Below, piece after piece: positions 1 through 11,100 of a DNA stretch of 64,000 nucleotides; the stretch's first letter is position 1; every line of letters begins with the position of its first letter. The DNA lies in the NCBI GenBank assembly GCA_964247055.1, contig OZ176057.1, positions 496,001-560,000 of the forward strand. Direction: 5' to 3'. A program made the translations under genes and the position numbers. Source of the stretch: Paragordius varius (taxonomy: Eukaryota; Nematomorpha). The notes beneath the pieces were generated by a model. It was not told where the DNA came from and did no database searches. It saw nothing but the letters and a program-made list of their open reading frames with translations.

Positions 1-610
1 GGTTTTGGCTTACCACCCCTAACTATAAATTTGGGAAGCGTTTTAGCCAAATAAAGATGGGCGGCATTCTTGCAATTTTCACTTTCACGGGATTTTTTCC
101 ACTTGTTTTTTTGTTAACAGTAGTTAAAATTTAGTTTTTGAAAATTTTATACTAAAATATCATTTACTTTTGATAAAATATGCTTTTTATTTATACATTC
201 TTTAAAATCAAGCACCTCTTTGTAAAATCGATAAGGCATTAAAATCTTTGAATAATTGTGATTTTCACTGCGTTTTCCAATCTTTTTCTTAATTATTTTA
301 TGCGTCTATATCCTATTTTTATCTTTTTTTATTCAATTATTTAAATTCAGCAATTATATGTAAAAGATGATAATTTTTCGCATAATATAAGGGGCGTTAG
401 ATGGGAACATTTTTATATACATTTTTCAAGGACCAAAATTTTTAAAAAAAAGTGTGCACCAAAGATTTTTATACAATATTCCATGCATTTTCTATATTTT
501 GATATCATCTTCACACAAATATCACCAAATAATTTGGAATCTCATTACTTATAATTCCTACTTACCAAGTTTTTTTTACATTCCAATTTTGAATTGTGTT
601 TTATTAATTT
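1..610. other. gene-free A+T-rich stretch
   Basis: I see no splice-bounded reading frame, RNA gene or element end here. The only compositional relief is the first 110 bases, which are less A+T-rich and could be the edge of a feature lying outside the window. Short open frames (for example 454-651) are rich in Ile, Phe, Tyr and Asn, as chance frames in such DNA are. Confidence 0.5.
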
Positions 611-896
611 CAGTGAAAATTGAAATTATACGGACAAATTGTAAAAACTAAAGGACAAATATTTTTAAATGGTCAATCATACTTTTTAACCCTTAATTAA
701 TTTTTTGTAAATATAACTGATAATTTTTTAATTACGAAATAAGAATTGTAAGTTGGTGACACAATCAAATATGTATTTTATAATTAAAATTAAATAAGTT
801 TTATAGGATGAATTAAGGTTTTAAAATTATTTTTTTTAAAATAAATTTGCCTTTTAGATTTTTCATTTTGTCTGTATAATTTCAATTTTCACTGTA
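611..896. mobile_element. MITE family A (Tc1/mariner-like ends)
   Basis: Left end cagtgaaaattgaaattata and right end tataatttcaattttcactg are inverted copies about 85 bases long. The arm continues with a block meaning 'cggacaaa.cgtaaaaa.taaaggacaaat' and then a 'caaccatactttttaaacctt' block, also inverted on the right. Family A copies usually begin TA-CAGT and end ACTG-TA, which fits the TA target site and CAGT ends of Tc1/mariner elements. The length is about 270-290 bp and there is no coding capacity. At least 18 copies or fragments occur in the window; later entries give only what differs. Confidence 0.85.
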
Positions 897-1255
897 ATTT
901 TAATATGGTAAGATTTTTACATATTATAAAAATGCTTATCATCGATTATCCATCATTTTTATTTTCTATATCATGTGTTTGTAGTCAAGCCAAAGTAAAC
1001 CAATTATCCATTATTTATAAATATTCCTTCATTTATATTTTAATAATCATACGTATTCCTGTAATATTTATTTTGGGCAATAAATTTTTAATGGAATGTC
1101 TTTTCCCTTTTTGATATTTTTTGAACTTTGAAGCCTAAATAATTTTTTTGGTTGATTATTATATAATTATGTTCACTCCATTATTAATTATTTTTTAATT
1201 AAAAACAGTCTTTCCAGTTTTTTGTCTGATTATTTAACTCGATTTTTTGATTATA

Positions 1256-1518
1256 TATATATTTTACACTATTTATTCACCCTTGAACAATTCAGACTCA
1301 CCTTAGATAAAATATGTATTTTTTTGAGTATAAAAATTACTTATGTTTTTTTATATTTTGAAGAAATGGAATTTAAAATAATAAAATATGCCATAAAAAT
1401 ATATTTTATTAATGATGAATCATATTAGCCTGAAAATACGTTTATTTTTAGGGTGAATTAAAATTGTTTCCAGGGTGAATTGAAATTGCTCGAGGGTGAA
1501 TTGTAAATGGTGTATTAA
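1256..1518. mobile_element. MITE family B (subrepeat-armed foldback)
   Basis: This is a diverged copy of the family whose consensus ends are TATACCATTTAC and GTAAATGGTATA. Each arm is a short run of an approximately 22-bp unit (gggtgaatttgaattgttca on the right, its complement on the left). Inside the arms lies a second inverted block containing 'aattatgtgtttt..gctaatataactcatta'. No protein is encoded. Here the left arm retains only about two recognisable units and the right arm three. Confidence 0.7.
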
Positions 1519-1854
1519 AAAATTATCATTTTACATAAATGGATGAAAATATTTAGTGATTTATGTCAAAAATTAAACCGTATAAACAACATTTTCATTG
1601 CATTGTAATTTAATTTTTAAAATTTAATTAAAAACTTAGGAAAACCTACCAAAAATTATAGTTAAAATCAGATTACTTTATGTCCTTTTCACTTTTTTGT
1701 TTTCCATAACATATTGGGCAGTTTTATATCCCCAAGCTCAATCTTGTAAATAAAATACTGCTTTGAAAGTTCTTTAGAAAATTTAATTATTAAACATTTT
1801 ATTCCTGTATTATTTTAAAAAAACTATATATTTTTTACAGTTATTATACCATTT

Positions 1855-2112
1855 TTCATGCAAAAACATCATTTTTTCAACCAAATGCAACATTTTTTTA
1901 AGCAAACGCAACATTTTTTCAAGCAAAGACAACATTTTTTTCTAGCAAACGCAACATTTTTTCAAGCAAAGACAACAATTTTTCAAGCAAACGCAACATT
2001 TTTTCAAGCAAACGCAACATTTTTTCAACCAAAGGCAACATTTTTTCATCCAAACACAACATTTTTTCAACCAAAGACAACATTTTTTCAAGCAAAAACA
2101 ACAATTTTTTAA
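1855..2112 (+). repeat. minisatellite, 19-21 bp unit, left arm of foldback
   Basis: About twelve tandem units of the type caacattttttcaagcaaa, with the spacer alternating between aagcaaac, aagcaaag, aaccaaag and atccaaac. The unit length being a multiple of three in most copies keeps a reading frame open on both strands, giving a repetitive QHFFKQ/TTFFQ peptide. This is a by-product of the repeat and not evidence of a gene. Confidence 0.9.
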
Positions 2113-2941
2113 AAAAATAAAAAACCTTTTTTTTTCTATTTTAAGACATATTAAATTTAAAGTTAATGTAAATTAATTTTAGCGTAGAATTATGATTTTT
2201 ATTGTTTTATCATTAATATTTGATGGTATGATTGATTTTCAAACGATTTTAATTTAGCCCAAAAATTGCATTATTTATTTATATTAATTATTTTTTTCTT
2301 TTACAACTTAAATTTGACCTAATCAATCCAAATTTAAACTTAGTCCTAGAACACTTCAAGTTGATCCTTCAATATTTTAATTTTGATTCTAACGTTTATT
2401 AATGAGGCAATAAAATATTCATTATTCAATCCTTTAAACCCTTTAAGTGAATACGTTTATTTCAGAACCGTATATCCATATTATTTTCTATAAATAAATA
2501 TTAAAAATCTACGTTTTGTGGGTTATTGATGGTAATATTTAGTTTAAAACAATAATAAATTTATAATATTGATAAATTAAAGAAAATTTTCAAACAAATT
2601 GTTTTACTATGAAAATATTAATTTTGATTCAAAAACTAATAAATAGGGATATTAGTTTAAATTTAAAAAATAGCTAATTATACACAAAAATAACGGTTGT
2701 ATGGGAACTGCAAAAAATGTAAGGAATTTTAAGCGAAGGATAACTTATTTTTAAAGAGAGTCTTAAAGCGCAAATTGTATTGATTGATAAAATTATTTAT
2801 AAATAAATAATGCAATTTATGGGCTAAATTAAAATGTTCGAAATCAATCATACCATCTATTGATGATAAAACAATAAAAATCATAATTCTAGTCTAAAAT
2901 TAATTTACATTAACTTTAAATTTATATCTTAAAATAAAAAA

Positions 2942-3240
2942 TTGGTTTTTTATTTTTTTAAAAAATTGTTGTTTTTGCTTGAAAAAATGTTGTCTTTTGA
3001 AAAAATGTTGTGTTTGGATGAAAAAATGTTGCCTTTGGTTGAAAAAATGTTGTGTTTGCTTGAGAAAATGTTGCGTTTACTTGAAAAATTGTTGTCTTTG
3101 ATTGAAAAAATGTTGCGTTTGCTCGAAAAAATGTTGTCTTTGCTTGAAGTTGCCTTTGCTTGAAAAAATGTTGCGTTTGCTTGAAAAAATGGTGCATTTG
3201 GTTGAAAAAATGATCTTTTTGCATGAAAAATGGTATATTT
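2942..3240 (-). repeat. minisatellite, right arm of foldback
   Basis: Inverted counterpart of the array at 1855-2112, with the same order of variant units read on the opposite strand. The outermost 'ataccatttttcatgcaaaa' is shared by both arms. One unit has lost part of its spacer, so arm lengths differ slightly. Inner unique sequence containing 'gggctaaatt' and 'caatcataccatc' is also inverted (about 2210-2300 against 2790-2870). Confidence 0.9.
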
Positions 3241-3707
3241 AAATCGGGACAGCGCAAAAACACAATGGAAGCGAACAGCTGATATTGAAAAAAAAATGGC
3301 GGCGAAAGAGATGATTATTTTATGCTTTCACCCTTTTTTTAAAAAAAATTTATAATAAAGGCTAAGACACTTTTTGAATTCGGTTAAATACCTTAAAAAC
3401 TTTTAAAGATATTTAGATTTCATATCGCACTGAGTAAACCCACCCCAAAAGTCATGGATTGTTATTTAAAAAATTTAAACTATTTATAAAAATAAACTAG
3501 TTGTCTAACTTGATTAGTATTTTATATATGTATATAATTTTTTTTATAAATTATATATCCTTTATAGGTATATATTTTTAGATAATTAAAGAAATTTGAA
3601 TTGAATCGATTTGTTAGTACATATTTTCCCTTTTTTCATTAATATGAAATAATCTATTCCATATTATAATATTAATAAAATTATGATATTTCATAAGACT
3701 AAAACTC

Positions 3708-4010
3708 ATGTTTAAGCTTTCCTGTAATCATTACACTATTCCTTTGATTGAGGTTTTGTCAGTAAACCTTATTAACACTATCTGTGAGGGAAATTGCAAG
3801 TTTCTGCAGATTAACATGGATAGACGAAATTTTATCATCTGGAATGTCACTGAAAAAACTGTCGTAAAAAGCCCACGACAGATCGAGTTTAAACAACAAT
3901 TACACAGTAATTTTAAGATTCATTTAAAACATATTGATATTTTTAAGGCCAACATCAAATTTTTTATTTCATTGGTTGGAATTAAAAAGAAATCCTCCCA
4001 TGATTGCTAA
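3708..4010 (+). CDS. small hypothetical protein
   Basis: This is an uninterrupted 100-codon frame from ATG to TAA. Its codon use is clearly less A+T-biased than the surroundings: Cys, His, Arg and Trp codons and many C- or G-ending codons, as in the secure exons of this window. The middle reads as ordinary protein (RRNFIIWNVTEKTVVKSPR). I recognise no domain, signal peptide or membrane segment. The sequence just inside the ATG (cttaag-cttt at about 3712-3719) could be a 3' splice site, so this may instead be the last exon of a longer gene. It lies 730 bp upstream of the secreted-protein gene on the same strand. Function unknown. Confidence 0.4.
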   Translation: MFKLSCNHYTIPLIEVLSVNLINTICEGNCKFLQINMDRRNFIIWNVTEKTVVKSPRQIEFKQQLHSNFKIHLKHIDIFKANIKFFISLVGIKKKSSHDC

Positions 4011-4740
4011 TACATTATGGAATTTTAGTATAAAAATTTTTGCAAAATAATTCGAGTAACGATTATAGTTTTTCGGTGAAATTAATGTGGCTTCATAAGT
4101 TGTTTTCAAATAAAAAAAGGTGATTGACTCAATAATTTGCTGAAAATATATGTCAAAACATAATTAACGCAAAAAATAGTAATTATAGAAAACAAAACCT
4201 GTAATAAAAAGACAAAAAAATTTTTTACATCAAAAATATATTTTTAAAGTTCCCTAAGTATAACACATCAGTTGGGTACAAAATAGGGCGCAAAAATGTA
4301 AATTTATAATATAACTTAGTAATCAATTAGTTTTTTAGGAATTATTTAGATTTAAAATAGTATGGTTAACTGAAAAAAAGTTTCTTCTTCTTTTAGTTTG
4401 CAAATTATGTCTGTATAATTTCAATTTTACTGTCTTGTTACGGTTTAAATTTTTATCTTAAAAATAATATAGTACGAGTACTATAAAAATAAACGGTTTA
4501 TTTTAAGGACAAGCTATATTAGGCAACATATTTCAAGGTTAAATGTCTTGGTTTATTTAACTAAAATAGTAGCGACCCCTCTATATCTAGTTTAAACTAA
4601 ATATTTGTTAATCGATATTTAGATTAACTAATCAGTTATTTTTAGTAAATAGCATACGAACTCACCTTTAAAAAATATCGTCAGAAATTTTTTTATTTTT
4701 AAATTTTATTTTATTTCACACTATCTTCCCCTCTCCTATT

Positions 4741-5601
4741 ATGAAGAATTACAAGAACATTATTCTGATTATAAGTTTAATTTTTGGGACCATGTCTTCC
4801 TTTACAAATGGTTTGTTTGTTATTATACTACAGTGTACAATATATTTTTACAATGCGTAATTCATTTATGTATCAGAAATTTTAATAGCTAAAAAATTAT
4901 ATTAAAAACTTAAATTATATGGTCAAATTAAAATATAAAGATAAATATTTTTTAAAAATACAACCATACTTTTTCAAACTTGGACTATATATCCTACATA
5001 AACTATAAAATTACAATTATACTAATATACCATTTACAATTTAAATTCTCCCTTAAACAATTCAAATTCACATTTGAACAATTCAATATCACCCTTGAAC
5101 AGTTCGAATTCACCCTTAAAATAGATTATGTGTTTTTGGGCTAATACAACTCAAATGATGATATATACCTTTATGGCTAAGTTTATTATTTTTTCAGTAT
5201 TTTTTTAATACACACCATATTTCAATTTTTTAAAGATATAAAAAAATATAGGTAACGTTTAATCTTAAAAAGCACAGAATTTATTTGAGGGTAAACTTGA
5301 AATGTTCAAGGGTGAGTTTGAATTGTTTTCAAGGGTGAATTTAAAATGTTTGAGGGTGATATTGAATTGCTCAAGTCTGAATTTTGTTCAAGGGTGATGA
5401 AGTGTAGATGGTATAAAATTGGGCGTATTACCAACATTCCCTATATTGTAATCTGAAATGTTGATATTTAATTTTTTTATATAGTAGTTGTCTTTTACTA
5501 CATAGTATTTGTCTTTTAGTTTTGTTTTGTACCATATGATTTTTTACTATAAGAGCTTAAAACGCATATAACATTGGGAATAAAAAATTTACATATATTT
5601 T

Positions 5602-5638
<37 letters not shown>

Positions 5639-6741
5639 GGAAATTCGGAACCCGATGATTTTGTTATTCAACCTAACGGCGCCAAAGATAAGATATCATG
5701 GTCTTTAGCTGGGCTTGACATACCTAAAATATCGTATCAACATCTGAAAATTAGCAATGATAAAACCGAAGAGATCTATGTGAACGAACAAGTATGATAA
5801 TTATGCTAATATAATTTTATTTAATTTAATTTTATGGTAAAAGTTGAAAGTATACGGTAAAATAATTTTTTCAACACTTTTGGAAGCATTTCACTCATCT
5901 GATTCAAATCGGGGTGTATGGACATTACAGGCCTGTTTAAAATCAAATATTTCTAAAATGGAATATTTTGAAGCCATGGCAATAGTTTGCGCTTATAAAA
6001 TTTTGATCAATATAAATAAAGTTTATTTTAAAAAAAACCTGATAATACTAATTATATGGATAAATATCAAGGTAAAAATTTAGCCAACATGACATGTGTG
6101 CATTAATATAAAAATAATGCAAGATAAACCATTTTTTCTGTTTATATCAATGTTAGATGTGATTTATTAAAAAAATTAGCTTTATTTTAGGGTTGGAATA
6201 ATATAATATATATGTTATTTTGCAAAAGATAAAAATGGCGTCGAAGTTTGATATGAAACTTTTTTTCAAAACGAAATCTTATATTATTTTGACATATATT
6301 ATAAAAATAGAAGCATAAATTTAATTGGAACCATTTCTTTCAGGATTCCTTTACTGGGTTCCCTAGATACCCCATTTGAAACAAAGTGTTAAACTACCAT
6401 ACTTTTTATAACCTTAATTTTTCCCACATAAATATTTAATTACAATTTAAAATTATATGATAGAAAAAATCAAGGTTTGAAATAAAAACAGATCTTTAAA
6501 AAAACTTTGTCTTTTAGTTTTTACATTTTGTCTATATAATAATTATATTGTATTATAGTTTATGGGGGATACTACCTCCTATGATTTTAAATTTGAGTCT
6601 GGAAAGGGATATGAAATTCACCTTGATATCGTAAACGAAGGATTAAATCACACAAAATTTGGATCTTTTGAATTTTTACCCAATTTATCAGTGGATGAAA
6701 TTCCGACAAAAAAATGGTGGGAATACCTCAAATTTTGGTGA
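4741..6741 (+). CDS. putative small secreted protein, unknown family
   Basis: Four exons join in phase: 4741-4810, 5640-5791, 5844-6071 and 6559-6741, giving 210 codons. Residues 1-23 form a clean signal peptide (MKNYKNIILIISLIFG, then small residues). The mature part is acidic at first (NSEPDDFVIQPNGAKDK). The last exon reads FMGDTTSYDFKFESGKG and ends in a Trp-rich tail (TKKWWEYLKFW). Donors are G|gtttgt, CAA|gtatga and AAG|gtaaaa; acceptors are atatag, taaaag and attatag. The second half of exon 3 is unusually Ile/Lys/Asn-rich and may contain an unrecognised short intron, so the middle of the protein is the least certain part. Intron 1 holds a family B element and a TA microsatellite; intron 3 holds a family A remnant. 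AATAAA lies at 6744-6749, just after the stop. The alternation of aromatic and charged residues suggests a beta-rich extracellular domain, but I recognise no family. Confidence 0.65.
5026..5413. mobile_element. MITE family B in intron 1
   Basis: A full copy with TATACCATTTAC at the left and an altered right end (gtagatggtata). The left arm has four subrepeats and the right arm five, with some units diverged. It lies within intron 1 of the secreted-protein gene. Confidence 0.85.
6390..6556. mobile_element. family A fragment in intron 3
   Basis: The inverted 'accatactttttataacctt' block and the right arm ending cattttgtctatataat are present, but the left end is missing. The fragment runs up to the acceptor of exon 4 of the secreted-protein gene, so that splice site lies next to the transposon end. 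Confidence 0.6.
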
Positions 6742-8136
6742 AAAATAAACTTGGTGAAATCAAAATAGTTTATGAACCTGAACCCATCATATATTAATAT
6801 AGCATATATATATGGTTTTTATATTAAACAAAAATTTGAATGAAAAATAAATATGCATAGCAAATATTAAAGGCAATAAAATATTATCAAATTTACAAAT
6901 AATATGTGATTTAATATATTAATAACAAAATTTAGAATTTAAAGGCATAACACATTCTGATCGCACCCCAAAAATATATTATTATATTTATATTGTATCA
7001 AATTTAACATGGTACTTTGGTTTTGGCCCTTCGCAGAGATTTAAAAGAAAGCTATTTACACTTTTGTAGTAAATGGTCCATATCAAAAAAAAATTGCCAA
7101 CACTTTCATTAATAAATATTTTGTGGTGAAAGCTAGAGGCTTTATTCCAAAAAATATCACTAAAATTACACCTATAACCAAAACAATATTTTTTAAATAT
7201 TATAATTTTTACATGTCTCCGCTCCTTTTTACTCTTCTATAATGCAACTGCCTTTATAATCGCGAATTGCCGGGATTGCGCGATAAAAAATTTTACATCT
7301 AAAATTTCACATCAAACTAAAAAATATTTTTAAAAAATGGCTTTTATAAAAATGTAATTTTTAGTAAAATTTGAACTCAATTCATTCTATTTTGAGTTAA
7401 GGTGTAAGAGAAGCCGTTTAAAAACATTTTCTATTCGATGATGCTGATTTCTATCACTTCTGTTTGTTTTAAATCGTTTGCACATAATTTTGAGATGATA
7501 ATTTTTAACATCATCGAGTTACAAAAAAAAGTTTGTGTAATGTAAAACTTTTTGTACCGTCATTATGAAAATAGTTTATGCAAATTTCCTTAAAATATAA
7601 ATTTTAAAAAATTTTTTTAGTCATTATCAAAATTTAGCATATATTTAAATTCTTCCGTTATATTCCAAAATTTTTGCGTTTATTTCAAGAGGTAGCTAAT
7701 ATTTAAATCATATCAAGTTTTGTTGTATAAGATCTAAAGTTAATATTACTTTTTTTAATCATAATATAAGTTATACGCCTGTTGCATTAGCGAGTATAAG
7801 AATTTTAGGGAAAAGTGGCGGCAAAAAGTATAGAAATTATTTTACTTTTTCATATAATTATTTTTGTATAGGGTACCTAAAAGGCTAAAAGACATATTCT
7901 TAAATTCAGCTATATACCTAAAATACTTTTTGTTTAAAATTTAAATCGTCTGATAAAACTACCCAAATAATAATGGAGTGTTAATTGAAAAACCATATAA
8001 TATTTTAAATATATTATAATATATATTATATTTTTAACCATTAGTTTAGAAAAAATAAATAAATAATACATATGGTAATTTTTGGAAAGATTCGTTTCAC
8101 ATGATTGCACGGGTATTTTTTTATAAATTTTTTAAA
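6742..8136. other. intergenic region with family C remnant
   Basis: No gene is supported here. 7770-8000 matches the right half of family C (ctgttgcattagcga, then gtggcggcaaaaagt, ending in aaactacccaaat). The rest is unstructured A+T-rich sequence between a plus-strand gene and the 3' end of a minus-strand gene. Confidence 0.6.
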
Positions 8137-11100
8137 TTAATTTAATTTTTTTAACGAATGCGTTCTTGAAGGTGCATTATTTTCTGAATTTCCTGAATTA
8201 TCTAAGGATGCGTTTGAGTCAGTTGAAGAATCATTGCTACTACTGCTGCTAAAACTTAAACCATTTTCTTTCATATGAAGTTTTAAGGCTTCAATCATAT
8301 CAGGTTCAAGGGAATTGTAACTTTTACTTTTGCGCCTTCGGCCTCCGATAAATTTTGATTTTAGGGTTACTTGAGAAGAAGGACTTAACGTACTTGCTGA
8401 ACCAAATGAATTTGATAATGGTCGCATTTTTGGGACTTTAAGATGCTTAATCTCATTGCGTAGGCTTTCTTTATTGTCTGTTCGCCATTTGGCATCTTGC
8501 TTCAATTGTTTTGTGGCTTTGCTTATGTCACTTTTTAAGCACGTAATGACTTGCGGATCTGAGATAGATTTCTTTCTAATTTTCTTTTTTCCTGTATGAT
8601 GGTGTTTGTCACTTTTAATGTTATCATCTTTTTTGAAGTATTTGAGCAAATTTTGTGCCTTCTTAAGTAAAACATTAATTGGTTGTTGATCTTTTGACAA
8701 TAGACCACTGCCTACACCTACGTGTTCTCCTGACGCAATCTAAATAAGCCAACACACGATACGGTTAAAATTATTATTAAATCAAAACTTAAGCGAATGT
8801 GTCAATTGTCACGCTTATAATGTAATTTTTATTAAGAATAAACTTTTTAGATAAGTTTTTAACATTAAACATGAACGTATGTTTTCAAACAAAATTTTAT
8901 GTGAAATGACTTTTTTTATATATTTGGTTTTTAACTTAGCTCAAATTCAATTTAAGTTTTTAGTTTTTTTTGTTTTATAAAATTGTGGAGAAAAAGTAGA
9001 ACTTTTAATTAAATAGGTAACTTATATCATGTCTTCTACATGTAACAGTAACAATTGAAATTATTACAGGGACAAACATTAAAAATAATGACACATTTTT
9101 CTTAAGACCCCTGTGTTTTTTTTAAACTAAATTTTTAATTATAATTCATTGGTTAAGTTATTAATTTGCCAAATAATAAATAAAAAGGGCAGTATTATTG
9201 GCTAATAACACAGTGTGCAAAATTGGGGGTATTTTTTTTCTCAGGATATCATATTAAGCTTAATATAACCGTTGTGACATAGACATCCTAAAAATATAAG
9301 GATAAAAAAAATTGTCAATGTAGAAAACTTTTTTTTCACTTTTTCCATATATGGATATATTCGGAAAAAATCAATTTATTTGCATAATACTTGATCAAAA
9401 ATTATAAAACTTAGATATCATATAAATAATATTAAATAAATATTATTTGCAAATTTTGGCTCAATATGAATGGATAGAATTAAATTAAACGTCAATTTAT
9501 TAAATCCAACTAAATTTAGCCCTTTATATTAGTAACATAAAAAATACTTGCTGAAAATCAATATAATATGCGCCAAAATTTAAGTTAAACTTTATATTTT
9601 AATATAAATAATACTTTTATATAATAAAAAATAGATTTTAACTAAGTTAAAAACTTTTGAAATTTTTCATTTTACTTGAATAAAATTTAATTTTTTTAAT
9701 ATCAACTGTAATATAATCATATCTAGTGATTACAAATATAACCATATTTTTTTTTACCTGGATTTTTGAATTGTAGATGATGTTGACTGTTGTAACCTGA
9801 TATGATGGTATATTTTATAATAATTTATAGAAAAATATTGTGGAATTCAGATTAGATATAAAAAAACCAATGTAATCCATTGTGAAAATCATATTTTAAA
9901 AGCAAACTTGCTAATCACAAGCAAACATCCACCAGAAAATTATATTTTGATACATTATGTTTATTGTGTAATAAATCTAATTCTAATATATTTTTCTAAA
10001 TCTAAAATTGTTTACTTGTTTTTGAACACCTTAGAATAGATTTAAATATAAGAATTTAAAGAAATGGTACTCAACAAAAAATTAAAAGGGCTGCAAAATC
10101 TTGTCTCATAAACCGTGCAACATACTATAACTATAAAAACTTGCAAACATTTATATTAAAAATAAGTATATAAACGCCAAAAATAAAACTCCTCCAAAGA
10201 TTTCTATTTTTAATGTTGAGTTCAAGAATTGGTTTCTCTTAAATTACCCATTCTAATGTAAATAAAACTCCTCCATAGATTGCTATTTTTTGTTATGTTG
10301 AGTTATGCCGGTATTCAGGCACACAATAATCCAGGTTAATTCTTCAAATCAAAAATGTAAAAATCTTCAGAATACGGCCAGTTTTTTAATGAATTATTTT
10401 TTAAAAAACGGTTTATGACAAAAGAAAGTGTTAAGGAAGTGTACATCAGTTTTACCAAAACTTCGGCTCTAAAGCTTTATGGCCCTGAATTATCAATTAA
10501 ATTTTATATACTTATTTTTAATATAAATGTCAAGTTTTTATAGTTATAGTATGTTGCACGGTTCATGAGACAAGATTTTGCAGCCCTTTTAATTTTTTGT
10601 TGAGTATCATTTCTTTAAATTCTTATATTTAAATCTATTCTAAGGTGTTCAAAAACAAGTAAACAATTTTAGATTTAGAAAAATATATTAGAATTAGATT
10701 TATTACACAATAAACATAATGTATCAAAATATAATTTTCTGGTGGATGTTTGCTTGTGATTAGCAAGTTTGTCTTTAAAATATGATTTTCACAATGGATT
10801 ACATTGGTTTTTTTATATCTAATCTGAATTCCACAATATTTTTCTATAAATTATTATAAAATATACCATCATATCAGGTTACAACAGTCAACATCATCTA
10901 CAATTCAAAAATCCAGGTAAAAAAAAATATGGTTATATTTGTAATCACTAGATATGATTATATTACAGTTGATATTAAAAAAAATTAAATTTTATTCAAG
11001 TAAAATGAAAAATTTCAAAAGTTTTTAACTTAGTTAAAATCTATTTTTTATTATATAAAAGTATTATTTATATTAAAATATAAAGTTTAACTTAAATTTT

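Larger units (their letters stand above)
1685..3480. mobile_element. family C element enclosing a minisatellite foldback
   Basis: The left flank (1685-1850) carries family C landmarks: 'cttttcacttttttgt', a 'gcagttttatat' block and 'ttttttacagtt'. The right flank (3240-3480) carries 'gaacagctgat', 'aaaatggcggcgaaag' and an end with 'accccaaaa'. These are parts found in the intact copy at 17725-18225. Between them sits an inverted repeat whose arms (about 1850-2300 and 2790-3240) are minisatellites plus about 190 bp of unique sequence. I read this as a foldback that arose within, or inserted into, a family C copy. Confidence 0.65.

Noticed and set aside
1858-3263. Long repetitive reading frames on both strands (HFFKQ and LLEKML peptides)
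   Set aside because: They arise from the minisatellite unit in the two foldback arms and are open on both strands at once; no start context, splicing or domain supports a protein.
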